In this document: positions 1-8,901 of the stretch, piece by piece
Layout of the letters: the number at the start of each line of letters is the position of its first letter
How positions within the stretch are numbered: the first letter of the stretch is position 1
NCBI GenBank assembly: GCA_038531315.1
Contig: JBCBBT010000006.1
Span: 8,897 to 72,896 of the forward strand
Direction of reading: 5' to 3'
Origin: JAJFFW01 sp038531315
GTDB lineage: Bacteria; Pseudomonadota; Alphaproteobacteria; Caulobacterales; Parvularculaceae
DNA: 64,000 bases
The notes under the pieces: model-generated
What the model was told of the DNA's origin: nothing
Databases searched by the model: none
The model's input: the letters and a program-made list of their open reading frames with translations, nothing else
Position numbers and translations under genes: made by a program

Positions 1-1011
1 GACTTTAATGTCGGTTGCGATCCGTCATTTGGCCGCCTCAACAACACCGAAAAGTACCCTATTTTTGAACCGCAATGGTACCATACATTGCCGCCATTGA
101 TGCTCTTGCTGCTCACGCGTTTCGGCGTGCCGGTATCAACAACATTCATGGTGCTGACAATATTCGCCACGCTTGGCGGCCTTAGCTCAATGCTGCAGAA
201 ATCGCTCATAGGGTATGGGCTCGCTTTTGTGGTCGGCGGCGTTCTGTACGCCGTGTTGTCGCGCACGCTCGAAGGTTTTTTCCGGCGCACGGAAGACCAG
301 CAACACGCAAAAATCTGGGTCATCCTGCAATGGCTAACCACCGGTTATCTCTGGTCGGTTTGGTTGATGCAGGATTTCGCAAACATCTTTATTTTTCTCC
401 CGCGCGGCGACGGCGTCACAGAAGGTTCCGGATTGAACCCGGCGGAGGCGATCATTGCGGTTGCGGTGACCGTCGCGCTTCTTGGCTACACATTCTGGAA
501 CCGCGGCGGACCGGTTCAGCGCATCCTGCAATCAAAGACCTCGGTCACGGATATTCGCTCAGCGACAGTGATTGATTTCACCTACGCCTCGCTCCTGTTT
601 TATTTCAAGGAGCTCAACAATATACCGATGTCGACGACGTGGGTGTTCCTCGGCCTGATCGCCGGGCGTGAATACGCCTTCGCCCTGACAACCGCCACGG
701 TGAGCTTTTTCAGAACCTGGCAGGTCACGCTCTCGGACCTTTCAAAGGCGTTTATCGGCCTCGTCATTTCGATCGACATGGCCCGCGGCCTGCCATGGAT
801 CGCAAGCGGCTTGTCATCGTCGGGCTTTCAGGCGCCGGCGCTGTCAGAGCTGGCTCCGACGACGAATACAGCGATCTTTCTTTTCGCCGCAAATCTTATG
901 CTGATTCCGGTGGCGTTGTTTTTCGCAAACAAATCAACCTTAAGGATGAGCCTGTTAACAGCCATGTTCGCGTTCGCCGCCGCCGGTTTTATGACGATCC
1001 CGATCATCTGA
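1..1011 (+). CDS. Multi-pass membrane protein, PiT phosphate-permease-like (5' partial)
   Basis: The frame is open from base 1, so the N-terminus lies outside the window; 336 residues are visible. It is mostly hydrophobic, with about eight likely membrane segments. The motif GVPVSTTF near residue 42 and DFANIFIFLPR near residue 127 resemble the GVPVSTTH and GANDxxN signatures of PiT-type inorganic phosphate transporters, which suggests a distant member of that fold. The transported substrate cannot be read from the sequence. The gene ends 260 bases before the RND pump gene on the same strand, so it need not be in the same operon. The membrane-protein call is firm; the PiT link is inference. 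Confidence 0.6.
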   Translation, partial: DFNVGCDPSFGRLNNTEKYPIFEPQWYHTLPPLMLLLLTRFGVPVSTTFMVLTIFATLGGLSSMLQKSLIGYGLAFVVGGVLYAVLSRTLEGFFRRTEDQQHAKIWVILQWLTTGYLWSVWLMQDFANIFIFLPRGDGVTEGSGLNPAEAIIAVAVTVALLGYTFWNRGGPVQRILQSKTSVTDIRSATVIDFTYASLLFYFKELNNIPMSTTWVFLGLIAGREYAFALTTATVSFFRTWQVTLSDLSKAFIGLVISIDMARGLPWIASGLSSSGFQAPALSELAPTTNTAIFLFAANLMLIPVALFFANKSTLRMSLLTAMFAFAAAGFMTIPII

Positions 1012-1271
1012 GGCCGCAAAAATTGCTGCAAACGCACGCGCCGCGCGAAAAACAATCCCCATAAAGCGCGCAGGACGCACTAAGGGCTTGAACACTCAAA
1101 ACTGATCCTGAACCTTTATCGGAGGTTAATCCCAGTTCAGCAAAAATACGTATGAACAACTAATATTTCGGCGATTGATTGTTTAATTCGCAAGTGAGCA
1201 ACGGTAACTTAGGGATGATGACCAGGTCGGTGGGCGCACCGACAAGTCCTTCGCGGCGTACGGGTGGGTAA

Positions 1272-3599
1272 ATGAGCGACAACCAAAAACAATTAGACGG
1301 CTTCGCCGTCGCGCTCGCTGACACCGTTATCAGATTTCGTTGGCTTGTCATTCTATTGAGCATCGCCGCCGCGGCTTATATCGGCATGGGCGCGCAAAAA
1401 CTTGCCTATGATAACAATTACCGCGCGTTTTTCTCTGAAGAGAACCCTGAATTGCGGACCTTTGAAGAGTTTCAGGCGACGTATACGAAGAATGATAATT
1501 TCCTTTTTGTGATCGTGCCGAAAGAAGGCGTCGATGTTTTCTCGAACGACGTCCTCGCCGCCGTCCACGACCTCACGGAAAAAGCCTGGAAAACGCCTTA
1601 TGCGAGCCGCGTCGATTCCATCACGAATTTTCAGTACACATATGCTGTCGGCGATGAACTTATTGTTGAAGACCTGATCACCGATCCCGGCGAGACGTCG
1701 CCGGAAGAACTGACCCGTAAAAAAGCCGCCGCTCTCGCCGAACCCCTGCTTCTGCATCAGTTGATCAATGAAGACAGCACCGCAACAACTGTAAATGTCG
1801 TCGCCCAGTATCCGGAAAAGACCCTCAGCGAATTGCCCGAGGCGGTCGCCTATGCGCGCCAGATCCGCGAAGAAATCCTCAGTGACTATCCCGACCTGAC
1901 CATTTATCTGTCGGGAGCGTCGATGTTGAGCAATTCCTTCAGTGAAGCGATTGCCACAGACTTCCAGACGCTGATCCCGTTGATGATCATTATTATTCTG
2001 GTGACGACGACGCTGTGCGTTCGATCAGCGTCAGCGACCGGGGCGACGCTTCTCCTGATCATTCTGGCCAGCATGACGGCGATGGGATGGGCCGGACACG
2101 CCGGCATCAAACTGGCTGGCCCGTCGCCAAGCGCAATCATCGTGATTTTGACCCTTGCGATCGCGGACTCCATTCACATTCTGATTTCCGCCCGTGTCGC
2201 GATGCAGCGCGGCATGAAAAAACGCGCGGCGCTTGTCGAAGCGATCCGGGTAAATTTTCTCGCCGTTTCCATCACCTCACTGACCACGATCGTCGGTTTC
2301 ATGGCGCTGAATTTCTCCGACTCGCCGCCGTTTAGAGATTTCGGCAATATCTCAGCCGTCGGCATCCTCGCGGCGTGGGCGCTCTCTTTGACGATGTTGC
2401 CGGCGCTTTTGATGATCGTGCCGTTCAAGGCCGCCGCCCGTGAAGCGGTTGCAGGTCGCGGCGGCTTTCTTTCAGGCTTTGCCGATTTCGTGATCAATCG
2501 TCACCGGCTGCTGTTTGTCCTCGCCGGCGGGGCGTCCGCCGTCCTCATCGCGTTCATACCGCAAACCGTTTTAACGGATAATTTCCGGAAATATTTCGAC
2601 GAGCGGATAGAATTCCGCCGCGACACCGATGCGCTTGTTGATTATTTCGGGTTTTATCTGATCGAATTTTCGCTTTCAGCCGGCGAACCCGGCGGCGTCA
2701 GCGATCCGGAATTTCTGGAAACGCTGGACGCGTTCACCGAATGGCTGCGCGAATATCCCGAAGTCGATCATGTCTATTCGCTCGCTGATATCATGAAGCG
2801 GCTCAATAAAAATCTGAACCAGGATGATCCGGCATACTACCGGCTGCCGACGGATCGCGAATTGTCAGCGCAATATCTCCTGCTGTTTGAGCTTTCCCTT
2901 CCTTATGGCCTCGACCTGACCGACCGGATCAACATCGACAAGTCCGCAACCCGTGTCAGCGTCACGCTCGATGGCGACATCAAAACGGACTATACGCGAA
3001 AATTTCTGAAAGACGCCGAGGCGTGGTTCGACGTGAATGCGCCAGCCGCAGCCGGCGCGGGGACCGGCCCTCAGGTCATGTTCACCTTCATCGCGCAGCG
3101 CAACGTCGAAAGCATGGTGCAGGGTACGATCATTGCGATCATCGCAATCGCGATCATCATGGTGTTCGCGCTACGCAGCCTCTCGCTCGGCCTCCTCAGC
3201 ATGGTGCCGAACGGCTTGCCGATCCTGTCGGCATTCGGCGCCTGGGCGATATTGGTCGGCGAGGTCGGGTTCGCCGTGGCGGCGGTCGCGTCTATTTCAC
3301 TCGGCATCGTCATCGACGACACCGTGCATTTCCTGACAAAGTTCAACCGCGCCCGCCGGGAAAACGGCCTGACGACGGCCGCCTCGATCCGTTACGCCTT
3401 TGAAACGGTTGGCGTTGCGATAATCGTCAATACTTTTATTTTGACCGCCGGCTTCCTTGTGCTGACATTCTCAGCTTTCAAGATCAATTTCGACCTTGGA
3501 TTGCTGACAACGCTTTCAATCGTCTTTGCGATCGTTCTCGACTTCCTTTTCCTGCCCGCGCTATTGATGATGTTTGCGCCTGACAAGAATGAGACGTAG
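1272..3599 (+). CDS. RND-superfamily (MMPL-type) exporter
   Basis: The 775-residue protein has the duplicated RND layout: a membrane helix near residue 30, a large periplasmic loop, a helix bundle around 235-385, then a second helix at about 415, a second loop and a second bundle at about 615-770. Within the bundles the segments LAIADSIHILISAR and SLGIVIDDTVHFL carry the acidic residues typical of MMPL/sterol-sensing-like proton relays. Such pumps move hydrophobic or lipid-like molecules across or out of the inner membrane. It is followed after 31 bases by a LolA-like secreted protein and then an outer-membrane barrel, so it is probably the inner-membrane part of a three-component envelope export pathway. 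The substrate is unknown. The start follows a GGGTGGG stretch. Confidence 0.85.
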   Translation: MSDNQKQLDGFAVALADTVIRFRWLVILLSIAAAAYIGMGAQKLAYDNNYRAFFSEENPELRTFEEFQATYTKNDNFLFVIVPKEGVDVFSNDVLAAVHDLTEKAWKTPYASRVDSITNFQYTYAVGDELIVEDLITDPGETSPEELTRKKAAALAEPLLLHQLINEDSTATTVNVVAQYPEKTLSELPEAVAYARQIREEILSDYPDLTIYLSGASMLSNSFSEAIATDFQTLIPLMIIIILVTTTLCVRSASATGATLLLIILASMTAMGWAGHAGIKLAGPSPSAIIVILTLAIADSIHILISARVAMQRGMKKRAALVEAIRVNFLAVSITSLTTIVGFMALNFSDSPPFRDFGNISAVGILAAWALSLTMLPALLMIVPFKAAAREAVAGRGGFLSGFADFVINRHRLLFVLAGGASAVLIAFIPQTVLTDNFRKYFDERIEFRRDTDALVDYFGFYLIEFSLSAGEPGGVSDPEFLETLDAFTEWLREYPEVDHVYSLADIMKRLNKNLNQDDPAYYRLPTDRELSAQYLLLFELSLPYGLDLTDRINIDKSATRVSVTLDGDIKTDYTRKFLKDAEAWFDVNAPAAAGAGTGPQVMFTFIAQRNVESMVQGTIIAIIAIAIIMVFALRSLSLGLLSMVPNGLPILSAFGAWAILVGEVGFAVAAVASISLGIVIDDTVHFLTKFNRARRENGLTTAASIRYAFETVGVAIIVNTFILTAGFLVLTFSAFKINFDLGLLTTLSIVFAIVLDFLFLPALLMMFAPDKNET

Positions 3600-3630
3600 A
3601 CCGCCGCTCCATTCCCGAGGAGACAGACCA

Positions 3631-4536
3631 ATGCTCAATTTCACCCCCTCCAACGTCAAGCGTGTTGCATGCGGCGTCGCGGCGCTGATGCTTGTCGCTA
3701 GTCCCGCGGCGCTGGCGCAGGACGCAAACGATGCGCCAGCCGCAGACGCCGACGCCGGCGCAACCGACGCGGTCGCGCCGCCTGCGAATGATTCCGTAGC
3801 GCGCGGCGAGACGCCGGAAGCGCAAAAAGGCTACGATATTGCGGCGCGCGCTGACCGGACCGATCTCGGCTTCGGCGACAGCAAAGTCGACGCGGAAATG
3901 GTGTTGCGCAATTCAGCCGGGCAGGAAACGCGGCGCAGTCTTTCGTTTTCAACCCTTGAAAAAGTCGACGAAACCGTTGGCGACAAATCACTGGTGATCT
4001 TCAACTCCCCGCGCGACGTTGAAGGAACAGCGCTGCTTTCTCACGCAAAAATTCTCGATCCTGACGATCAATGGTTGTTTTTGCCCGCACTCAAACGGGT
4101 AAAGAGGATTTCATCAGCCAATAAATCCGGCTCCTTCGTCGGTTCAGAATTTGCGTTCGAGGATTTCACCCTGACTGAGCTCAATAAGTTCACCTACAAA
4201 TATATCGGCGAAGATGAAATCGACGGTCTGAAAACCGACGTGATTGAACGCTTTCCACGTTACGAGAAATCAGGCTACACGCGTCAGAAATCGTGGATCG
4301 ACCAGGAAATTTTTCAACCGCGCAAGCTGGAGTTTTACGACCGCAAAGGCGCGCTTTTGAAAACGCTCACCATATCGGACTATCGCGACTATGACGGCGT
4401 CTGGCGCGCCCATCGCCTGACCATGGTCAATCACCAAAGCAATAAGGAAACCGACCTCGTTTACGATGTTTACGAGTTCGGCGCCGGTCTTGACGCCAAT
4501 GACTTCAATCAGGCGGTGTTGACCCGGCTGCGATAG
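3631..4536 (+). CDS. Periplasmic outer-membrane lipoprotein-sorting (LolA-like) protein
   Basis: This is a 301-residue exported protein. The chosen ATG follows a GAGGAGA ribosome site; a longer frame starting at 3574 would overlap the pump gene and bury the signal peptide. Residues 1-29 form a signal peptide ending ALA-QD, followed by an acidic Ala/Asp-rich linker. The body matches the family annotated as outer membrane lipoprotein-sorting protein, with a half-barrel LolA/LppX-like fold that binds acyl chains. Such proteins commonly sit beside MMPL/RND pumps and probably carry the pump's hydrophobic cargo through the periplasm. The cargo is inferred, not shown. Fourteen bases separate it from the next gene. 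Confidence 0.75.
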   Translation: MLNFTPSNVKRVACGVAALMLVASPAALAQDANDAPAADADAGATDAVAPPANDSVARGETPEAQKGYDIAARADRTDLGFGDSKVDAEMVLRNSAGQETRRSLSFSTLEKVDETVGDKSLVIFNSPRDVEGTALLSHAKILDPDDQWLFLPALKRVKRISSANKSGSFVGSEFAFEDFTLTELNKFTYKYIGEDEIDGLKTDVIERFPRYEKSGYTRQKSWIDQEIFQPRKLEFYDRKGALLKTLTISDYRDYDGVWRAHRLTMVNHQSNKETDLVYDVYEFGAGLDANDFNQAVLTRLR

Positions 4537-4550
4537 ACGCGGAGACTTTA

Positions 4551-5864
4551 ATGGCGCGCATTCAACTCGCCCCGACATTCATTTGCGGCGCGCTAGTCAT
4601 TGGTTTCGCCGGCGCAAGCCATGGCGCGGCGGCGGGCGAGTTTGAATTCGGGGCTGAAGTCGCGGGCGAGTTACGGGTTTTCCCGAATGCGCCTCTTTTT
4701 CCCGATCAGCTCGAAACCGCACAGCCTTCGCTGATCATTCAGCCAGATGCGCGATGGGAAACCGAAGACCGCAAGCATCAAATTGTCGTCACGCCTTTTT
4801 TCCGTCTCGATGGACGCGATTCAGAACGCACGCATTTTGACATTCGTGAAGCCTATTATCGTTTCAATTCTGATCAGAACTGGTCGGTCACGGTCGGGGC
4901 GGCGAAAGTCTTCTGGGGGCGGACTGAGTCCCGCCATCTCGTCGATATCGTTAATCAGACGGACGGCGTTGAAGATATCGACGAGGAAGACAAACTCGGC
5001 CAGCCAATGGTCAATCTGACGATCATCAAGGACTGGGGCGCCATCGATCTTTTTGTGCTGCCGGGGTTCCGCACGCGCACTTTCCCGGGCTCGGACGGAC
5101 GGCTGCGATTTGATCCCGCTGTTGACACCGACAACCCGATTTTTGAGCGTGACGCAGGCCGCGCCGCTGTCGACTATGCCGCGCGATACAGCCATTTTAT
5201 CGGAAACTGGGATTTCGGCGTGTCTGTTTTTCACGGAACCTCGCGCGAGCCGCGCTTCGGTTTTGCGCCGGACCCATCAGCGGACGCGAGCGGCGGTATT
5301 GGCGGCGATACGTCGTCTTTGGCGCCAATTGCGCTGAATGGCGGCCTGTTGCCAGTTTACGACCGGATCACGCAAGGCAGCGTCGACCTTCAGTACACAA
5401 AAGACGCCTGGCTTTGGAAGCTGGAATCGCTCGTGCGCGCCGGACAAGGCGATACGTTTTTCGCGGCCGTCGCTGGCTTTGAATACACGCTTTATCAGAT
5501 TTTTGGCGGCGGGGCCGATCTCGGCCTGCTCGCCGAGTATCAATATGACGGCCGCGATCTTGACGTGGTTGCTGAAGACTTCGGCTTTGCGCTTTCCGCA
5601 CCCGTGACGGTGGCCGATAATGACGTCTTCCTCGGCGCGCGCCTCGCGCTGAATGACACCCAGGACACTGCGATACTCGCCGGCGCCACTCTTGATGCTG
5701 ATGATCGGACGACGGCAATATTCATCGAAGCAGAACGCCGTCTCGGTCAGAATTTCACCGCCGAAATTGAGGCGCGCCTGTTTGTCAACGTCGATCCTGC
5801 GAACATCGTCAACACATTTCGCGATGACGACTTCGCCACTTTTCGGCTTACCCGTTATTTCTGA
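4551..5864 (+). CDS. Putative outer-membrane beta-barrel protein
   Basis: The 437-residue protein has a signal peptide (about residues 1-27, Ala-rich cleavage region) followed by alternating polar/aromatic strand patterns rich in Asp, Gly, Phe and Tyr. It ends in RLTRYF; a terminal aromatic Phe is the usual outer-membrane barrel recognition signal. I recognise no exact family, though it resembles DUF1302-type or alginate-export-type barrels found with MMPL and LolA-like genes. It is the third gene of the pump operon and is likely the outer-membrane step. Its last 10 bases overlap, tail to tail, the end of moeA on the other strand. Confidence 0.65.
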   Translation: MARIQLAPTFICGALVIGFAGASHGAAAGEFEFGAEVAGELRVFPNAPLFPDQLETAQPSLIIQPDARWETEDRKHQIVVTPFFRLDGRDSERTHFDIREAYYRFNSDQNWSVTVGAAKVFWGRTESRHLVDIVNQTDGVEDIDEEDKLGQPMVNLTIIKDWGAIDLFVLPGFRTRTFPGSDGRLRFDPAVDTDNPIFERDAGRAAVDYAARYSHFIGNWDFGVSVFHGTSREPRFGFAPDPSADASGGIGGDTSSLAPIALNGGLLPVYDRITQGSVDLQYTKDAWLWKLESLVRAGQGDTFFAAVAGFEYTLYQIFGGGADLGLLAEYQYDGRDLDVVAEDFGFALSAPVTVADNDVFLGARLALNDTQDTAILAGATLDADDRTTAIFIEAERRLGQNFTAEIEARLFVNVDPANIVNTFRDDDFATFRLTRYF

Positions 5865-7105
5865 GGCGTGGCGCCAAGGGGGCCGATAATCCTTACATCA
5901 ATGATATCTCCCGGATTGGCGGCGGGCGCGTTTGGCGCGCGCCTGATCAGGACATTTGCACGGGCAAATGGCCCCAACAAAGAACTGTCCTGTTTTTCAT
6001 CGGGACGCGCGACGACACCGCCCTCTTCGATCCACGCAACGCCGCGCAGGAAGGCTTCGCGCGCCCCGTTGGCCGGGATCGACGCCGCCGCGCGCACCTT
6101 AAGATAGTCGCCCGCACGCGCTTTCTGGCCGCTAAGCGCTTCCAACAAGGGGGCAAGAAAAAGCCAGGAACACGCGAGCGCCGACGCCGGATTGCCCGGC
6201 AGCCCGAGCACCAAGGCGCCGTCAGCACGGCGCGCATGCCAGACGGGCTTGCCGGGTTTGACGGCGACCTTTTCGAAAACCCTTTCAAATCCGAGCCCGT
6301 CGAAAGCAGGTTTGATGATATCGTATTCGCCAACCGACGCGCCGCCGATCGATACAATCAAATCGCTCGTTTCAATCAGCGGCGCCAGCCGCCTGATGCA
6401 GGCGTCGATCTGATCGGGCAGGATTTCCCCGCGCCGGGCGGCCGCGCCCCATTCAATAGCGAGCGCTTCAACCGCGTAGGCGGCCGAATTAATGATGGAT
6501 CCGGCCGCCAGACGGCCGCCGGGTTCCACTAATTCGTCGCCGGATGCGACAATCAGGACACGGGGCTTTTTGTAGACGCCGAGCGTCGCCGTATTAGCGG
6601 TCGCCGCGAGCGCCAATTGAGCGCCGTTCAGCCGCTCGCCGGCGCTTAAAACAACAGCGCCTTCCTCGAATTCAAGACCGGCCCGGCGGATATGCGTATC
6701 GCCCGTCTGCGGCTCTTTAATGGTGACGATCGCGCCAGATCTTTCGGCGTTTTCCTGAATGACAACCCGGTCAGCCCCGCGCGGCAGCCAGCCGCCCGTA
6801 AAGATCCAGACTGTTTCGCCGGACCTGACTGCTCCTTCGAAGGGAGCGCCCGCAGGGGCCTCGCCGATCATTGTCAACCGCGACTGGGATTGGGCGACGT
6901 CGGCGCTTCTTACCGCATAGCCGTCCATGGCAGAGACGCTAACCGGCGGATGCGCGCGGGCGGCCATGACGGGCGCTGATAAAACCCGGCCCAGGCCGTC
7001 TGCGATCGCAATGGTTTCCGCAGAAACAGGATTAAGTCCCGCTAAGAGGCGCGATAACGCCTCGCCATAGGCGATCATGCTGGGTGCGCGAGGCCCGCCG
7101 CTCAT
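5855..7105 (-). CDS. moeA: Molybdopterin molybdenumtransferase MoeA
   Basis: MoeA inserts molybdate into adenylylated molybdopterin, the last general step of molybdenum-cofactor synthesis. The protein shows the family order: N-terminal SxxDGYA-type segment (SAMDGYAVRS), a middle domain with FTGG, and the MoCF-like domain with GLPGNPASA near the end. The start is uncertain. I chose the ATG at 7105, which lies just after the moaC stop and gives MSGG..; in-frame ATGs at 7126 (overlapping moaC) and 7078 are alternatives, and no strong ribosome site separates them. It is the last gene of the operon. No linked metal-sensing element is visible. Confidence 0.93.
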   Translation of the reverse strand: MSGGPRAPSMIAYGEALSRLLAGLNPVSAETIAIADGLGRVLSAPVMAARAHPPVSVSAMDGYAVRSADVAQSQSRLTMIGEAPAGAPFEGAVRSGETVWIFTGGWLPRGADRVVIQENAERSGAIVTIKEPQTGDTHIRRAGLEFEEGAVVLSAGERLNGAQLALAATANTATLGVYKKPRVLIVASGDELVEPGGRLAAGSIINSAAYAVEALAIEWGAAARRGEILPDQIDACIRRLAPLIETSDLIVSIGGASVGEYDIIKPAFDGLGFERVFEKVAVKPGKPVWHARRADGALVLGLPGNPASALACSWLFLAPLLEALSGQKARAGDYLKVRAAASIPANGAREAFLRGVAWIEEGGVVARPDEKQDSSLLGPFARANVLIRRAPNAPAANPGDIIDVRIIGPLGATPQK

Positions 7106-7115
7106 GGCGCTCGGC

Positions 7116-7601
7116 TCATGGTTCATCGCGGCGCAAGGGGCCGCTTTTCCCGCCGTCCTTTTCCAACAGCGCAACAGCCTCAATCACCATCGCTTTGTCA
7201 GCGGCTTTCAGCATGTCGTAAATGGTGAGGCACGCGACGCTGACCGCCGTCAGCGCTTCCATTTCGACGCCGGTCTTGCCGGTTGTCCGCACTTCGGCCT
7301 CAACGATCAGGGCTGGATTGCGCGCATCACCGGTAATGCGGACACTGACAGAGGAGAGCGGCAATGGATGGCAAAGAGGGATCAAATCGCTGGTGCGTTT
7401 GGCCGCCATAATGCCGGCCAGCTCAGCGGTGCGGCGCACATCGCCCTTCGCGGCGTCGCCAGTTAGTGCAACCTTCAAAGTCTCCGGAGCCATCCGCACG
7501 GCTCCGCGGGCGAGCGCGCGGCGGGCGCTATCGCTTTTGTCCGACACATCGACCATGCGGGCGCGGCCTTGATCATCGAAATGCGTCAGCTTACCGGACA
7601 T
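7116..7601 (-). CDS. moaC: Cyclic pyranopterin monophosphate synthase MoaC
   Basis: MoaC acts with MoaA to convert GTP to cyclic pyranopterin monophosphate. The 161-residue protein has the usual length and carries the conserved LIPLCHPLPLS segment and the EVRTTGKTGVEMEALTAVS segment that form the active site at the hexamer interface. It lies three bases after moaB on the minus strand and runs into moeA. Within the operon it is separated from moaA by moaD, moaE and moaB, an arrangement that keeps all precursor-Z and molybdopterin-synthase genes under one promoter. Confidence 0.96.
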   Translation of the reverse strand: MSGKLTHFDDQGRARMVDVSDKSDSARRALARGAVRMAPETLKVALTGDAAKGDVRRTAELAGIMAAKRTSDLIPLCHPLPLSSVSVRITGDARNPALIVEAEVRTTGKTGVEMEALTAVSVACLTIYDMLKAADKAMVIEAVALLEKDGGKSGPLRRDEP

Positions 7602-7604
7602 CGC

Positions 7605-8135
7605 TCAGCGCTCTCCAAGCCGCGGCATGAGGTCAACGAGATTACAGGGACGATGACGCGCATCGAGCTGGTGTCGAATGACTTTGTCCCAACCATCTTT
7701 CACTGCGCCGTTGGAGCCCGGCAGGCAAAAAATAAAGACGCCTTTCGAAATCCCGGCGCAGGCGCGCGATTGCAGCGTCGACAGACCGACGCTTTCGAAG
7801 CTGACCTGATGGAAAATCACCGAAAAGCCATCGATTGTTTTGTCAAACAACGCCGCCGCCGCTTCCACGGTGACATCGCGGCCCGTCAAACCCGTACCGC
7901 CTGTTGAAATGATGACATCGACAGTCCCTTCCGTGATCCAGTTTTGCATCGCCTCCCTGATTGCCGCGATATCATCTTTAACAATGGCGCGCGCTGCGCC
8001 CTCGTGACCCGCCTCCGCAATGCGATCCCAAAGCAGATTTCCGGAGGTGTCAGTCCGCCGGTCCCGCGTATCAGATACGGTCAGAACGGCAATACGTACG
8101 GGAACGAAAGTCAACGTCTGGTCAATGCCCGCCAT
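7605..8135 (-). CDS. moaB: Molybdenum cofactor biosynthesis protein MoaB
   Basis: MoaB/MogA-family proteins adenylylate molybdopterin before metal insertion. The protein has the hallmark VSDTRDRRTDTSG at the N-terminus and STGGTGLTGRDVT in the middle, which is the MPT-binding TGGTG loop, and ends with the PGSNGAVKDGWD motif typical of MoaB. The start at 8135 (MAGIDQTL) is preferred over an upstream ATG at 8198 because it sits 8-10 bases after GAGCG and gives the usual length (176 aa). It overlaps the end of moaE by 14 bases, suggesting translational coupling. Confidence 0.93.
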   Translation of the reverse strand: MAGIDQTLTFVPVRIAVLTVSDTRDRRTDTSGNLLWDRIAEAGHEGAARAIVKDDIAAIREAMQNWITEGTVDVIISTGGTGLTGRDVTVEAAAALFDKTIDGFSVIFHQVSFESVGLSTLQSRACAGISKGVFIFCLPGSNGAVKDGWDKVIRHQLDARHRPCNLVDLMPRLGER

Positions 8136-8646
8136 GGCCACGCTCTTTATGATCGTTTGCACAAATGGAATTGACAGACGCACGCCAGCGCGCCGCATCG
8201 AGATGGTCTTCGCCGCGCGGTTCGATCCATCGTGCGCCGGAACGGCGATACTCTTTCTTCCAGAAAAGCGCGGCGGTTTTCAGATAATCCATCAGGTAAT
8301 CTGTCGCGTCGAATGCGGATCGCCGGTGCGCGCTTGCTGCAGCGACGGTCACGATGGGCGCTCCGGGCCGCACGACGCCGACGCGATGCACAATCGATAC
8401 GCCAGAAAGCTGAAACTGCGCACCGGCTTTTGCAGCCGCCGCCTCAATCTGTTGTTCTGTAACGCCGGGATAATGTTGCAACAACAATTTCTCAACAGGG
8501 TCGTCGCTGTCACGCTCATGGCGCGCAATACCTGTAAACGTCACAATCGCGCCGGCATTGGCGCCGAGATTGAGTTGGGTGCGGAATTGTCCGCAAAACA
8601 TTTCCGGATCGTAGGCCTCTTCAACGATTTCGACGTGGCGCAACAT
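8122..8646 (-). CDS. moaE: Molybdopterin synthase catalytic subunit MoaE
   Basis: MoaE is the large subunit of molybdopterin synthase, which transfers sulfur from MoaD thiocarboxylate to cyclic pyranopterin monophosphate. The 174-residue protein shows the FTGIARHERD segment, the HRVGVVRPGAPIVTVA strand and the KTAALFWKKEY segment with the conserved active-site lysines. It starts six bases after moaD, its partner subunit, so both are made together. The C-terminal tail of about 20 residues is longer than average and overlaps moaB. Confidence 0.95.
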   Translation of the reverse strand: MLRHVEIVEEAYDPEMFCGQFRTQLNLGANAGAIVTFTGIARHERDSDDPVEKLLLQHYPGVTEQQIEAAAAKAGAQFQLSGVSIVHRVGVVRPGAPIVTVAAASAHRRSAFDATDYLMDYLKTAALFWKKEYRRSGARWIEPRGEDHLDAARWRASVNSICANDHKERGHGGH

Positions 8647-8652
8647 GGCTTT

Positions 8653-8898
8653 TCACCCCCCGCTCACGGGCGACATGAACGCGATTTCATCGCAGTCGGT
8701 GAGCGCGCACCCCGTTTCGACCCGCGCGCCGTTCACCGCAACAAACGACCCCGGCGCAGCGAGCAGCGTCGCAATCTCGGGATTTGACGCACAAATCCAC
8801 GCGATCAAACCGTCAAGATCCGCCACGTCCTTCGGCAACGGCGCATCGACAGGCGCAGCGACGTCGGAGAATTTGCCGAAAAAAAGAATGCGGGCCAT
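8653..8898 (-). CDS. moaD: Molybdopterin synthase sulfur carrier subunit MoaD
   Basis: This is an 81-residue ubiquitin-fold sulfur carrier. It begins MARILFFGKFSD and ends SPVSGG; the terminal Gly-Gly is the site that is adenylylated and converted to a thiocarboxylate. It is placed directly between moaA (three bases upstream) and moaE (six bases downstream), as expected for the two subunits of molybdopterin synthase. The activating enzyme MoeB is not encoded in this window. Confidence 0.95.
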   Translation of the reverse strand: MARILFFGKFSDVAAPVDAPLPKDVADLDGLIAWICASNPEIATLLAAPGSFVAVNGARVETGCALTDCDEIAFMSPVSGG

Positions 8899-8901
8899 CG
8901 C

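Noticed and set aside
8020..8787. Plus-strand frame of 255 codons
   Set aside because: Antisense to moaB, moaE and moaD, all of which carry clear family motifs.
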